From contig JAOYTL010000005.1 of the NCBI GenBank assembly GCA_025846845.1, positions 433,762-497,761 on the forward strand: a stretch of 64,000 bases of DNA. The letters are read 5' to 3'. A program made the translations under genes and the position numbers. The notes under the pieces were generated by a model. It was given only the letters and a program-made list of their open reading frames with translations. It searched no databases and was not told the origin of the DNA. This DNA comes from Alloboseaceae bacterium BT-24-1. GTDB lineage: Bacteria; Pseudomonadota; Alphaproteobacteria; Rhizobiales; Beijerinckiaceae. Within the stretch, counting starts at the first letter, position 1, and each line of letters opens with the position of its first letter. Positions 33,053 through 44,450 of the stretch are shown piece after piece.

Positions 33053-33261
33053 CAAAATCTCGGCTCGAACGGCGGCGGCTTCCGGGCGGACGATCCGGCC
33101 GGCGCCGCGCTGGCGTCAGGAGCGGCATTATGAAAATGTTAAGGTTAACGAACCTCTAAGCGACCCGGCGCCCGTCCGCCTCCCGGAACGAAAACGCCTG
33201 CCGCAACGTTGCCAGCGCGACGGAGCTGTCTAGGATCGACTGCCCCTGGACCGGAGCGCGC

Positions 33262-34281
33262 ATGGCCTATTTCAAGCGACTGACGGGCGCCGCCGGGCTC
33301 GCGGCGATGGTCGCCGGTTACGTCCACGGCCTGGTCTCGCGCCGGGTCGGCGAGCCCTTGCGTCAGGCCCGGCGCGGCCAGGGCGCCGTCAGCCCGATCG
33401 CCCTGCCCTGGCGCGGCTGGAAGGACGTGCTGCTGCGCTTCAGCACCCGCATCCAGGAAGCGCGCGTGCTCTCGCTCGCCGGCGCCGTCGCCTTCTTCAC
33501 GCTGCTCTCGCTGGTGCCGGCCCTGTCGCTGCTGGTGACGCTCTACGGCATGCTGACCGACCCGGCGACGATCGTCGGCCAGCTCGATAACGTCACCATC
33601 GTCCTGCCCGAGGCGGCGCGCGAGCTCATCCGCGAGCAGGCGGTGCGACTGTCCGGCCAGAACGCGATGAATCTTTCGCTGACTTTCCTGATCGGGTTCC
33701 TCGTCGCGATCTGGAGCGCCAACGCCGCAATGAAGGCGATCTTCGACGCGCTCAACATCATCTATGGCGTGCGCGAGCAACGCGGCTTCATCCGCCTCAA
33801 CCTGGTCTCGCTGGCGACGACGCTGAGCGCGCTCTTCGTACTGATCCTGGCGCTCGCCCTGATCGCGAGCCTGCCGGTGGTGACCGCGCTCTTTCCCTTC
33901 GGCCACGGGATCGAGGTCGTGATCCGCTGGCTGCGCTGGCCCGCCTTCTTCCTCGTCGGCATCATCGCGATCGGCTGCCTGTATTGGATCGGCCCGGATC
34001 GCAAGCTGCCGCGCTTCGCCTGGGTGCTGCCAGGCGCTATCGCCGCCGCACTGCTCTGGGTCGCAGCTTCGGTCGGCTTTTCATTTTATGTCAGCACGCT
34101 CGGCCGCTACACCGCGACTTATGGCTCGCTCGCCACCATCGTCGTGTTCATGACCTGGCTCTGGCTCTCCGCCACGATCGTCCTCGCCGGCGCCGAGCTC
34201 AATGCCGAGCTCGAGCATCAGAGCCGCTATGGCTCGGCGCCGGCGCCAGTGACGCAACTCACCCGCAATGGACCCGGCTGA
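33262..34281 (+). CDS. YihY/BrkB-family inner-membrane protein
   Basis: A 339-aa membrane protein with about six hydrophobic segments. Family features are EARVLSLAGAVAFFTLLSLVPALSLLVTLYG in overlapping parts, the SANAAMKAIFDALNIIYGVREQRGFIRL region, YWIGPDRKLPR, and the closing YGSLATIVVFMTWLWLSATIVLAGAELNAELE. The old annotation ribonuclease BN is not correct for this family. Function unknown; suggested roles include lipid or efflux transport. GGAG upstream supports ATG 33262. Confidence 0.87.
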   Translation: MAYFKRLTGAAGLAAMVAGYVHGLVSRRVGEPLRQARRGQGAVSPIALPWRGWKDVLLRFSTRIQEARVLSLAGAVAFFTLLSLVPALSLLVTLYGMLTDPATIVGQLDNVTIVLPEAARELIREQAVRLSGQNAMNLSLTFLIGFLVAIWSANAAMKAIFDALNIIYGVREQRGFIRLNLVSLATTLSALFVLILALALIASLPVVTALFPFGHGIEVVIRWLRWPAFFLVGIIAIGCLYWIGPDRKLPRFAWVLPGAIAAALLWVAASVGFSFYVSTLGRYTATYGSLATIVVFMTWLWLSATIVLAGAELNAELEHQSRYGSAPAPVTQLTRNGPG

Positions 34282-34395
34282 CGCTGAGGTCGCGGCTGGA
34301 GCATGATGCCACAGCCACACCCGCTTGACCTTCCCCTCAGTCGCGGCATCTCCTCCTCGGCACGTCAGGGCCCTTGCCCGGCCAGCCACACGGAT

Positions 34396-34773
34396 ATGCC
34401 CATGATCACCGCGACCCGCATCCATCTCACCATCGCCATGCTGATGGGGCTCGCCGGCGTGACCCTGCTCGCGGCCGGCACGCATGCCGGTGGCTCCGAC
34501 AATATCCAGATCGCCGGGCAGATGCTGCTCTTCCATGCGCCTGCGGTGATCGCCGCCTGCACGGCGCGGCGCGCCGAATTGCTCGCGGACTGGCCGGCAC
34601 GCCTTGCAATCTCGCTGCTGATCCTTGGCGTTGCGCTCTTTTCCGCCGATCTTTCGGTGCGCGGCTTCCAGGGCGAGCGGCTCTTCCTCGGCGCTGCGCC
34701 CGCCGGCGGCTTCATGATGCTCGGCGGCTGGCTCGGGCTCGCCCTCGCAGCTCTGTTCTCCAAGCGCGCCTGA
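34396..34773 (+). CDS. DUF423 (UPF0382) small membrane protein
   Basis: A 125-aa protein with four hydrophobic segments spanning nearly its length (LTIAMLMGLAGVTLLAAGTHA, IAGQMLLFHAPAVIAAC, LAISLLILGVALFSADL, FMMLGGWLGLALAALF), as in the DUF423 family with the GGWLGLALAA end. ATG 34396 is chosen over an open 5' extension with no hydrophobic start. Function unknown. It lies between YihY and argB on the same strand. Confidence 0.75.
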   Translation: MPMITATRIHLTIAMLMGLAGVTLLAAGTHAGGSDNIQIAGQMLLFHAPAVIAACTARRAELLADWPARLAISLLILGVALFSADLSVRGFQGERLFLGAAPAGGFMMLGGWLGLALAALFSKRA

Positions 34774-34862
34774 TCGGCATCGCCGCGCTTTCACAGCCTT
34801 TCGTCTTCAGTTAGAACGCGGCGCGGCGCGGCTGCCTCCCCGTGCCTTCGCGGAGCCTGCCG

Positions 34863-35759
34863 ATGAACGCCCCTCACAATCTCACCCCCTCGCAAGCCGC
34901 CGAGCTGCTGGTCCAGGCGCTGCCGCACATGCAGCGCTATGACCAGGAGGTGATCGTGATCAAATATGGCGGCAACGCCATGGGTGACGCAGCCACCGCC
35001 GAGGATTTCGCCGAGGACGTGGTGCTGCTCGAGCAGTCCGGCCTGAAGCCGGTGGTCTGCCATGGCGGCGGCCCGCAGATCGCCCGCATGCTCGCCAAGC
35101 TCGGCATCAAGTCCGAGTTCAAGCAGGGCCTGCGCGTCACCGATGCCGCGACCGTCGACGTGGTCGAGATGGTCCTGGCTGGCTCGGTCAACAAGGAGAT
35201 CGTCGGCTACATCTCGCGCGAGGGCGGCAAGGCGATCGGCCTCTGCGGCAAGGACGGCAACATGGTGACCGCCAGAAAGGCGACCCGCACCATCGTCGAT
35301 CCCGATTCGAAGATCGAGCAGGTGCTTGATCTCGGCTTCGTCGGCGAGCCCGAGACGGTCGACACCACCGTGCTCAAGGCGATCCTGAAGGAAGAGCTGA
35401 TCCCGGTGCTGGCGCCGGTCTGCGCCGCGGCCGACGGCCAGACCTACAATGTCAACGCCGACACCTTCGCCGGTGCGATCGCCGGCGCCCTCGGCGCCAA
35501 GCGCCTCTTGCTGCTCACTGACGTCCCGGGCGTGCTCGACAAGGACAAGAACCTGATCCCCGAGCTCACCATCGAGCAGTGCCGGCGCCTGATCGCCGAT
35601 GGCACCATCTCCGGCGGCATGATCCCGAAGATCGAGACCTGCATCTACGCGCTGGAAAAGGGCGTCGAGGCCGTCGTCATCCTCGACGGCAAGGTCCCGC
35701 ACGCGGCGCTGATCGAGCTCTTCACCGATACCGGCTCAGGCACGATCATCCGGAAGTAA
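34863..35759 (+). CDS. argB: Acetylglutamate kinase
   Basis: A 298-aa N-acetyl-L-glutamate 5-kinase, second step of arginine biosynthesis. N-terminal IVIKYGGNAMGD near residue 37 binds ATP phosphates; VCHGGGPQIARML binds acetylglutamate. FNP-like VNADTFAGAIAGALGAKRLLLLTDVPGVL and SGGMIPKIETCIYAL complete the family. The preceding in-frame GTG would add seven residues; ATG 34863 gives the usual length. Not clustered with other arg genes here, which is normal in this group. Confidence 0.93.
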   Translation: MNAPHNLTPSQAAELLVQALPHMQRYDQEVIVIKYGGNAMGDAATAEDFAEDVVLLEQSGLKPVVCHGGGPQIARMLAKLGIKSEFKQGLRVTDAATVDVVEMVLAGSVNKEIVGYISREGGKAIGLCGKDGNMVTARKATRTIVDPDSKIEQVLDLGFVGEPETVDTTVLKAILKEELIPVLAPVCAAADGQTYNVNADTFAGAIAGALGAKRLLLLTDVPGVLDKDKNLIPELTIEQCRRLIADGTISGGMIPKIETCIYALEKGVEAVVILDGKVPHAALIELFTDTGSGTIIRK

Positions 35760-35768
35760 GCGCGGGAA

Positions 35769-35907
35769 CCCCTCTCCCGGATGGGAGAGGGGCAGGGGTG
35801 AGGGACCGCCGCTGATCGTTGGAGCGCGACGGCACCGTCGCATCCTCTGCGGATAAGGCAGTCCCTCATCCGGCGCTCCGCGCCACCTTCTCCCATCCGG
35901 GAGAAGG
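35769..35907. repeat. Inverted repeat, family C (copy 2)
   Basis: The right half (35872-35907) repeats the family C unit CCCTCATCCGGCGCT-CCG-CGCCACCTTCTCCC. The left half (35769-35805) is an inverted, shortened relative containing CCTCTCCCGGATGGGAGAGG. Between argB and the HAD gene. The remaining gap (35908-36006) shows nothing I can name. Confidence 0.75.
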
Positions 35908-36006
35908 AAAGCCGTCGCTGCTCCCTCCTATGGACGACCTCGTCGTCGCAAGGACTTTGCAAGCATCTTGCATGTCATGATGGTGCCCCCCACATCACAT
36001 GGCCCC

Positions 36007-36768
36007 ATGAACCAGAACACGACCATTCCAGCCACTGCCATCCCGCTCCTGCCGGAGCAGGCGGCGTTCGGCCATGTCGACCACTGGATCTTCGACCTCG
36101 ACAACACGCTCTATTCGCACGAGGCGCAGGTCTGGCCGCAGGTCAATGAGCGGATCAGCCTGTACTTGCTCGAGCTCTTCGGTCTCGACGGCCTCTCCTC
36201 GCACGAGCTGCGCCGCTATTATTACGAGCGTTACGGCACCACGCTGAAAGGGTTGATGGAGGAGCACGGCGTCGATCCCGACGATTTCCTCGCCTTCGCC
36301 CACGACATCGACCTCACGATGCTCGATCCCAATCCCGATCTCGGCGCGGCGATCGCCGCCTTGCCCGGCCGCAAGCTGATCCTGACCAATGGCTCGCGCG
36401 GCCATGCCGAGAACGTAGCCGGCAAGCTCGGCATCCTCCACCATTTCGAGGACATCTTCGACATCGTCGAGGCCGGCTTCCTGCCCAAGCCCGAGCGCGC
36501 CACCTATGAGAACTTCCTCGCCAAGCACGCGGTCGATCCCGCCAGGGCGGCGATGTTCGAGGACATCGACAAGAACCTGATCGTGCCGAGCGCGCTCGGC
36601 ATGAAGACCGTGCTGATCGTGCCGCGCACGACCGATCCCTTCCGCGATGCCTCGGAGCAGGCGGTGGTCGAAGCCGCCCACGTCCATTTCGTCACCAACG
36701 ACCTGACCGGCTTCCTGAAGCCGCTGATGCGGCCGGGCGAGAGCGTGTCGATCCCCGTTTCCAAATAA
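36007..36768 (+). CDS. HAD pyrimidine 5'-nucleotidase-like protein
   Basis: A 253-aa HAD hydrolase. Motif I WIFDLDNTLYSHEAQVW near residue 27, motif II LILTNGSRGHAENV near 122, motif III lysine in FLPKPERATYENF, and motif IV FEDIDKNLIVPSALGMKTVLIV. This is the SDT1/PHM8-like pyrimidine 5'-nucleotidase group that in alphaproteobacteria lies near arg/dap genes. Start ATG 36007 begins MNQNT; 13 further codons upstream are open. Likely dephosphorylates a nucleotide or sugar phosphate. Confidence 0.83.
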   Translation: MNQNTTIPATAIPLLPEQAAFGHVDHWIFDLDNTLYSHEAQVWPQVNERISLYLLELFGLDGLSSHELRRYYYERYGTTLKGLMEEHGVDPDDFLAFAHDIDLTMLDPNPDLGAAIAALPGRKLILTNGSRGHAENVAGKLGILHHFEDIFDIVEAGFLPKPERATYENFLAKHAVDPARAAMFEDIDKNLIVPSALGMKTVLIVPRTTDPFRDASEQAVVEAAHVHFVTNDLTGFLKPLMRPGESVSIPVSK

Positions 36769-36791
36769 GCTGGGTCATCCTGGGCGACCTC

Positions 36792-36939
36792 GCCGTCTTT
36801 CCGGGGCTTCGCGCAGCGAAGAGCCCGGAATCCAGAACCGATGCGCTCAATCACGAAGAGGCGGAAATCGGGCGCTTATCGAATAGCGGCGTCGGTTCGG
36901 GATTCCGGGCTCGCGCCTCCGGCGCGCCCCGGAAAGACG
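36792..36939. repeat. Inverted pair of REP-like hairpins, family A (copy 2)
   Basis: Arms at 36792-36833 and 36900-36939 share CCGTCTTTCCGGGGC / GAGCCCGGAATCC with the copy near 19.8 kb. The inner hairpins are TTCGC-GCA-GCGAA (left) and GCGCC-GGA-GGCGC (right), again changed in sequence but kept as stems. Lies between the HAD gene and the 8-oxoguanine deaminase gene. Confidence 0.85.
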
Positions 36940-36954
36940 CGGAGCCTATCTCCC

Positions 36955-38289
36955 TCAGCTGTAGCGCCTCGCCACTGCGCCGTGCGCCCGGCGCAGGGAT
37001 GCCAGATCAAGCCCTGGAATCTCGCCGTCGACCACCCGCCAGCGGCCACCGACCATGACGCGGTCGGCCCGGTTCGCGCCGCATAGGACCAGCGCTGCAA
37101 TCGGGTCGTGGGCCCCGGAAAAGCGCAATTCGTCGAGCTTGTAGAGAGCGAGATCACCCTGCAGGCCGATTGCGATCCTGCCGATATCGGAACGCCCGAG
37201 GCAGCGTGCCGAGCCCTCCGTCGCCCAGCGGATCGTATCGCGCGCCGTCACCGCGCTGGCACTCTTGTAGTGCAGCCGGTTGACCAGCAGCGCGTGGCGC
37301 AACTCCTCCATCAGGTTCGAGCCGTCATTGGAGGCCGAGCCGTCGACGCCGAGGCCGACCGGCGCACCCGCCGCCTCGAGCTCGCGGGTCTTGCAGAAGC
37401 CGGAAGCGAGCACACCGTTCGAGGTCGGGCAATGGCAGACCCCGACGCCGGCCTTGCCGAGCCGCTCGCATTCCTCGCAGGAGAAATGGATGCCATGCGC
37501 CAGCCAGGTCTTCGGCCGCATCCAGCCGACGTCCTCCAGCAGGTCGAGCGGGCGCTTGCCATAGACCTCCAGGCAATAGGCGTCCTCGTCCTCGGTTTCC
37601 GCCAGATGCGTATGCAGCGGCGCGTCGAAGCGCGCCGCGAGCTCGGCCGATCTCGCCATGAGCAAGGGCGTCACCGAGAAGGGCGAGCAGGGCGCAAGCG
37701 CGATCTGCACCATGCTGCCCGGCTTCGGATCATGGAACAGGCCGAGCACCCGCTCGCAATCGGCGAGGATAGTGTCCTCGTCCTGCACGACCTCGTCGGG
37801 CGGCAGGCCGCCATCCTTCTGCGACAGGTTCATCGAACCGCGCGAGATGGTGACGCGGATGCCGAGCGCCCGCGCCTCCTCGACAGCGATGTCGACGGCA
37901 TTCTCCAGCCCGGCCGGATAGAGATAGTGGTGGTCGGCGGCGGTGGTGCAGCCGGAGAGCATGAGCTCGACCAGCGCAGCGCGCACCGCGAGGCGCAGAT
38001 CCTCCGGCCGCAGGCGCGCCCAGAGCGGATAGAGCGCCTTCAGCCAGGGAAAGAGCTCGCGGTCGATCGCCGCCGGATGGGCGCGGGTCAGCGTCTGGTA
38101 GAAATGGTGGTGGGTGTTGATCAGCCCCGGCAGCACGACATGATCCGAGGCATCGAAGCTCTCGGTCACCGGCATAACCGGATAGGCGCCGCTCGCGACG
38201 AGCTCGACGATCACCCCATCCTCGACCACGATCCCGCCTCCGGCATTCTCGGCGAGGATGGCGAGCGGGTTCCTGATCCAGATGCGCAT
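36955..38289 (-). CDS. 8-oxoguanine deaminase (amidohydrolase)
   Basis: A 444-aa amidohydrolase of the cytidine/guanine deaminase type. Metal motif PGLINTHHHFYQTLTRA near residue 56-70, LSGCTTAADHHYLYP, HTHLAETEDED near 233, and GLGVDGSASNDGSN near 317 with the last aspartate. The NTHHHFYQTLTR and DHHYLYP patterns match 8-oxoguanine deaminase, which converts oxidised guanine to urate. Start ATG 38289 (MRIWIRN). It lies next to the peptide-type transporter region but is separated from it by a 195-bp gap with no visible feature. Confidence 0.82.
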   Translation of the reverse strand: MRIWIRNPLAILAENAGGGIVVEDGVIVELVASGAYPVMPVTESFDASDHVVLPGLINTHHHFYQTLTRAHPAAIDRELFPWLKALYPLWARLRPEDLRLAVRAALVELMLSGCTTAADHHYLYPAGLENAVDIAVEEARALGIRVTISRGSMNLSQKDGGLPPDEVVQDEDTILADCERVLGLFHDPKPGSMVQIALAPCSPFSVTPLLMARSAELAARFDAPLHTHLAETEDEDAYCLEVYGKRPLDLLEDVGWMRPKTWLAHGIHFSCEECERLGKAGVGVCHCPTSNGVLASGFCKTRELEAAGAPVGLGVDGSASNDGSNLMEELRHALLVNRLHYKSASAVTARDTIRWATEGSARCLGRSDIGRIAIGLQGDLALYKLDELRFSGAHDPIAALVLCGANRADRVMVGGRWRVVDGEIPGLDLASLRRAHGAVARRYS

Positions 38290-38484
38290 GACTGGTTCTA
38301 TCAACGATTCTCAGCACTTGGCATAGGCTCAGATCGTTCGGCTTGCCAGCCTGCGCAGCTGGAGCCCCGTTGATCAAAGGGACTAATCAGACGGGAGAGC
38401 GTATCGCCGCTCAGCCATGCGCGTCACCGGCCAGCCCAGGTGCAAGCTGACCGGTGCGAACTATGCGGACCGGACTGGAGCGGC

Positions 38485-40335
<1,851 letters not shown>

Positions 40336-40597
40336 GCCAGGTCCTTTATTGCGATCTGATCAGAGGCTGCGGACTGGGCACGAACGCCCACCCCGCAGCC
40401 GGTGGGCCGCGTTCAAAAGCCGGATCAGAATAACCAGAGCGCGGCGGATGTCAGCAGGCTGCGTGATAAAATATTGAGCGCTCCTGCCGTTTGCACACGC
40501 CATAACCACAGAGAATACCTCATCCCGGATTTCGACTTGGACAGACTGGGATGGCGGTCCCCACTATCGCGTCAAGAATGATCGAGGGGATCACACC

Positions 40598-42145
40598 ATG
40601 AAAACGCATGTCGCCGGGCTTGCGGGGCTGATGCTGTTCGGGGGCCTTCCGGGGCAGGCTTGCGCCCAGGAGACGGTCCTCAGGGTCAGCTCCGGCGCGA
40701 GCAATGTCTCGACCCTCGACGCCCACCGCGCCAGCGCGACCGACGACAAGTCGCTGATCGGCTGGCTCTATAACGGGCTCGTCCGCTTCAAGCCCGGCAG
40801 CGCCGATCCAAAGGACCTTGAGCCCGATCTCGCCGAGCGCTGGGAAACTTCGCCGGATGGCAAGGTCTGGACCTTCCACCTGCGCAAGGGCGTCAAGTTC
40901 CATGGCGACTGGGGCACGCTCGGCGCCGACGATGTCGTCTATTCCTTGCAGCGCTCCGCCGATCCCAAGCGCTCGACTTTCTCCTCGGACTTCTCGGCCA
41001 TCGACAAGGTGGAGAAGGTCGACGACCTCACCGTCCGCGTCACCCTGAAATACCCGGACGTCAACTTCCTCGGCCGTGTCTCCAACTATCATGGCGGCAA
41101 CATCGTCAGCCGCAAGGCCGGCGAGGAACTGGGTGACCGCTATGGCGCCAACCCGGTCGGGACCGGCCCGTTCACCTTCGTCGAGCAGGTGACCCAGCAA
41201 TATGTGAAGCTCGCCGCCAACCCCGACTATTTCCGCGGCAAGCCTAAGATCGACACGATCATGATGCGAGCGATTCCCTCCGACAGCGCGCGCGAACTCG
41301 CCTTCACCTCCGGCGAGCTCGACCTGTTCCACGCCAAGCGTGAGCAGCGCTGGGTCGATTCCGCCCGCCGCCGCCCCGGTTTCAATGTCGAGATCTTCCA
41401 GCCCGGTGAATACCGGCTGCTGCACATCAACCGCAGCCAGCCGCCGCTCGATGATATCCGCGTGCGCCGCGCCATCGCCGCCGCGGTCAATGTCGACGAT
41501 CTCGTGCGCTTCGTCGGCAAGGATGTCGGCCCCAAGGGCTGCTCGATCGTGCCGCCCGGCTATCTCGGCGAGGATTGCACGGTCCGCTACGGCTTCGACG
41601 TTGCCAAAGCCAAGGCGCTGCTGGCCGAGGCCGGCCACAAGGATGGGATCACCGTGAAGGCGATCGTCTCCAACATCTCGGCACAGCAGCCCTTCATAGA
41701 GATCATCCAGGCGCAGCTCGCCAAGGCCGGGATCAAGCTGGAGATGCAGGTCGTCGACCACGCGACCTATCAGAGCCAGACCCGCAAGGACCTGAGCGGG
41801 CTCGTCTTCTACGGCGCGGCGCGCTTCCCGATCGCCGACACCTATCTCAGCGAGTTCTTCCACTCGCGCGCGACTGTCGGCACGCCGACTGCCGCGACGA
41901 ACTTCTCGCACTGCGCCATCGCCGACAAGGAGATCGAGGAGGCCAGGGTCGCACCGAGCGCCGAGGCCCAGAAAGGGCTCTGGAAGGAGGCGCAGCGCAA
42001 GATCATGGACGATGTCTGCGCCATTCCCCTGTTCGAGCTGCGCCAGGTCTGGGCCCGCAGCGACAAGCTCGATTTCGGCTATGAGCTCAAGGGTGCGCTC
42101 AACCTCGCTCCGCCGATCACCGAGGCGACCACGCTGAAGCGCTGA
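40598..42145 (+). CDS. Peptide/opine-type ABC transporter substrate-binding protein (SBP_bac_5)
   Basis: A 515-aa periplasmic protein of the DppA/OppA group. Sec signal peptide (MKTHVAGLAGLMLFGGLPGQACAQ) cut before ETVLRV. Features include ARSTDK-like TDDKSLIGWLYNGLVRF, DLAERWETSPDGKVWTFHLRKGVKF, GTGPFTFVEQV and the late FFHSRATVGTP. GAGGGGATC precedes ATG 40598. It begins an operon with MmgE/PrpD (20-bp gap). Substrate probably a small charged compound, since the neighbouring enzymes are an HcnABC/opine-oxidase-like dehydrogenase. Confidence 0.88.
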   Translation: MKTHVAGLAGLMLFGGLPGQACAQETVLRVSSGASNVSTLDAHRASATDDKSLIGWLYNGLVRFKPGSADPKDLEPDLAERWETSPDGKVWTFHLRKGVKFHGDWGTLGADDVVYSLQRSADPKRSTFSSDFSAIDKVEKVDDLTVRVTLKYPDVNFLGRVSNYHGGNIVSRKAGEELGDRYGANPVGTGPFTFVEQVTQQYVKLAANPDYFRGKPKIDTIMMRAIPSDSARELAFTSGELDLFHAKREQRWVDSARRRPGFNVEIFQPGEYRLLHINRSQPPLDDIRVRRAIAAAVNVDDLVRFVGKDVGPKGCSIVPPGYLGEDCTVRYGFDVAKAKALLAEAGHKDGITVKAIVSNISAQQPFIEIIQAQLAKAGIKLEMQVVDHATYQSQTRKDLSGLVFYGAARFPIADTYLSEFFHSRATVGTPTAATNFSHCAIADKEIEEARVAPSAEAQKGLWKEAQRKIMDDVCAIPLFELRQVWARSDKLDFGYELKGALNLAPPITEATTLKR

Positions 42146-42165
42146 GGCAAAGGCGGCAACGCGAC

Positions 42166-43515
42166 ATGGAGACCGTGCGCCAGTTCGCCGCCTATGTCGC
42201 CGGCGCACACGAAAAGGCGCTGACGGACGATCTGCGGGAGGCCGCATGCCGCGCCGTGCTCGACCTCGTCGCCGCCACGCTGCCCGGCATCGATGCGCCA
42301 GGGCCGCGCGCGGTCCGGCGGGTCGCCGCTGCGACGATGGCCGGCGGCGTCCTGCCGGTCTGGTTCACCGGGCAGCGAGCCGGCCTCGCGGGCGCGATTT
42401 GGTGCAACGCCTCCGCCGCGGCGGCGCTCGATCTCGACGACGGCCACCGCATGGCGCGCGGCCATCCCGGCGCGGCGATCATCCCGGCGGCCCTCGCGGC
42501 AGCCGAAGAGATCGGCGCGACGACGGAGGAGCTGCTGCGGGCGATCGTCATTGGCTACGAGGTCGGCGTCGCCATCGGCGCGGTCCGCCGCTTCTATGCC
42601 AATACCGGGATGTGGTCGGGCTACGGCGTCGTCGCCGCGCTGGGCTTTCTCAGGCGGACGCCGCAGGACGCCCTGGCCCATGCCTTCGCCATTGCCGGCA
42701 TCAGCGCGCCGAACCAACTGCATGCCGGCGCCGGCCCGCTCTTTCCCGCCCAGGAGGGCAACGACGTCAAGGAAGGCATCGCCTGGTCGAGCCTGACCGC
42801 CGCCAATGCCCTGCTCCTCGCCGAAGCCGGCCATAGCGGACCGCTCGCTCTGCTCGACCAGCCCGAGCACTTCCGGCTGGAGGGGCTGGCCGACAGCCTC
42901 GGCCAGCAGCGCTACATCGCCCGCAACTACATGAAGTTTCACGCCTGCTGCCGGCATGTGCATGCGCCGGTCGAGGCGCTGCTTGGGCTCATCGCAGAGC
43001 ATCACCTTGCGCCGGGAGACATCGAGGCGATCGAGGTCGCGACCTATGGTGGCGCCCTGCGCATCGCCAACCGGCCGGAGCCCAGCGGCTTCACCGACAT
43101 CCAGTTCAGCATCCCCTATTGCCTCGCGTTGGTCGCGATCGATGGTCCCGACGCATTGCTGCCGCTGGCACCATCAGCGCTGAATCGCCCGGATGTCGTC
43201 GCGCTGGCGCGGAAGGTCTCACTGCGCTTCGACCCCGAGCTCGATGCCCGCTTTCCGGCGGAGACGCTGTCGCGCGTCACCGTCCACAGCGACGGCCGTA
43301 CTTTCCACTCGTCAGTGACGGCGCCGCGCGGGGAGGCGAGCGCACCGCCCCCCTGGGCCGAGCTCGAGGAGAAGCTGCGACAAGCCGGCCGCTTTTCCGC
43401 CATGAAAGCCCAGCAGGACAGGCTGATCGACGCCTGCAAACGGCTGCGCGAGGGCGACCATGCGCCGCTGCTCGACGCGCTCGCGGCGGTCAGGCTGGAT
43501 TCGGCGTCAGGATAG
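42166..43515 (+). CDS. MmgE/PrpD family protein
   Basis: A 449-aa protein of the 2-methylcitrate dehydratase/cis-aconitate decarboxylase/iminodisuccinate epimerase fold. Typical parts are the all-helical N-terminal domain with LDLDDGHRMARGHPGAAIIPAALA, IVIGYEVGVAIG, HACCRHVHAPVEALL near residue 265 and the smaller alpha/beta C-terminal domain. Such enzymes dehydrate, decarboxylate or epimerise tricarboxylic or amino-dicarboxylic acids. It shares an operon with the binding protein and overlaps the convergent LysR gene by 26 bp. Known iminodisuccinate epimerase members make a link to opine-like metabolism reasonable, but that is inference. Confidence 0.82.
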   Translation: METVRQFAAYVAGAHEKALTDDLREAACRAVLDLVAATLPGIDAPGPRAVRRVAAATMAGGVLPVWFTGQRAGLAGAIWCNASAAAALDLDDGHRMARGHPGAAIIPAALAAAEEIGATTEELLRAIVIGYEVGVAIGAVRRFYANTGMWSGYGVVAALGFLRRTPQDALAHAFAIAGISAPNQLHAGAGPLFPAQEGNDVKEGIAWSSLTAANALLLAEAGHSGPLALLDQPEHFRLEGLADSLGQQRYIARNYMKFHACCRHVHAPVEALLGLIAEHHLAPGDIEAIEVATYGGALRIANRPEPSGFTDIQFSIPYCLALVAIDGPDALLPLAPSALNRPDVVALARKVSLRFDPELDARFPAETLSRVTVHSDGRTFHSSVTAPRGEASAPPPWAELEEKLRQAGRFSAMKAQQDRLIDACKRLREGDHAPLLDALAAVRLDSASG

Positions 43516-44413
43516 CCCGCGAGATCTCCGCCGCCGCTTCGCGCGCGCTTGCCAGGAAGGCGTCGACCAGCCTTGCATTGCGGCTGTCGCGGTTGCGGCA
43601 AAGCTGGAAGTCGAGCTGGAATTCCGGCTCGAAGCGGCGGATGGCGATCTTGTCGCGCAGGCCGCCGACGATCAGCGGATGCACAAGCGAGACGCCGACG
43701 CCGGCCGCGACGAACTCGCACAAGGTCGGCGAGACGTTCGCGGCCATGACGACCTCCGGCGTGACGCCATGGCCTTCGAGCACCCGGCTGATGCTGCGGT
43801 GGGTGTGGCTCTCTGGGTCGAATGAGACGAACGGGACGCCGGCGAGATCCTCGGGGATGATGACTTCCTTCGCCGCGAGCGGATGGCCGAGTGGCAGGAT
43901 GCAGACCACCGGATGACCCATCATCGGCTCGGCGGCGACATAGGGGTTGTCGACCGGGGCGATGATCAGCCCGACGTCGAGCCTGTGGGTGACGAGCGCG
44001 TCGGCGATCCATTGCGAGCTGCGCGACTGGACCGAGCAGAACACGCCCGGCTGCCGTGCGAGGAAGCGCGAGGTCGCCTCCTGGATGAAGGAGCCGGAGA
44101 GCGCCGGCATGACGCCGATCAGGAGGCGGCTCTGCTCGTCGCGCCGGATCGCCTCGACCGCGTTCTCGACCTGGCGCACGCCGGCGAAGATCCGGTCGAT
44201 CTCCTCATAGAGCCGCATGCCGCGCCGGGTCGCCACCAACCGACCCTTCACCCGGTCGAAGAGGCGCAAGGCCGTATCCTCCTCGAGATGGGCGATGAGC
44301 TTGCTCATCGCCGGCTGCGAGACGTTCATCATCTCGGCCGCGCGGCTGACGGTGCCGTACTCGATCACCGCCTTGAAAGCCTCGACCTGACGCAGGTTGA
44401 GCCGTCTCACCAT
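43490..44413 (-). CDS. LysR-family transcriptional regulator
   Basis: A 307-aa regulator. HTH near residues 5-60 (LRQVEAFKAVIEYGTVSRAAEMMNVSQPAMSKLIAHLEED) and the effector domain thereafter (LLIGVMPALSGSFIQ). This is close to OccR/NocR-type or CysB-like LysR proteins that sense opines or amino acids. ATG 44413 is preferred because AGGGG lies 8 bases upstream; the frame is open to 44485. Divergent from the flavin dehydrogenase operon, with a 91-bp gap containing a clear inverted repeat, so it is the probable controller of this whole cluster. Ends 26 bp inside the MmgE/PrpD gene, on the other strand. Confidence 0.86.
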   Translation of the reverse strand: MVRRLNLRQVEAFKAVIEYGTVSRAAEMMNVSQPAMSKLIAHLEEDTALRLFDRVKGRLVATRRGMRLYEEIDRIFAGVRQVENAVEAIRRDEQSRLLIGVMPALSGSFIQEATSRFLARQPGVFCSVQSRSSQWIADALVTHRLDVGLIIAPVDNPYVAAEPMMGHPVVCILPLGHPLAAKEVIIPEDLAGVPFVSFDPESHTHRSISRVLEGHGVTPEVVMAANVSPTLCEFVAAGVGVSLVHPLIVGGLRDKIAIRRFEPEFQLDFQLCRNRDSRNARLVDAFLASAREAAAEISRAILTPNPA

Positions 44414-44450
44414 TGCATAACCCCTGGGAATAGAGCGCAGAGAAAAACGA

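Noticed and set aside
33141..33160. Short peptide MKMLRLTNL and a TTAAGGTTAA motif upstream of the outer-membrane barrel gene
   Set aside because: Nine codons with no ribosome site; the motif has a 2-bp instead of 7-bp spacing, so it is not a convincing CtrA box.
40520..42247. A 575-codon minus-strand open frame
   Set aside because: Antisense shadow of the peptide/opine binding-protein gene, which has a signal peptide and family motifs.
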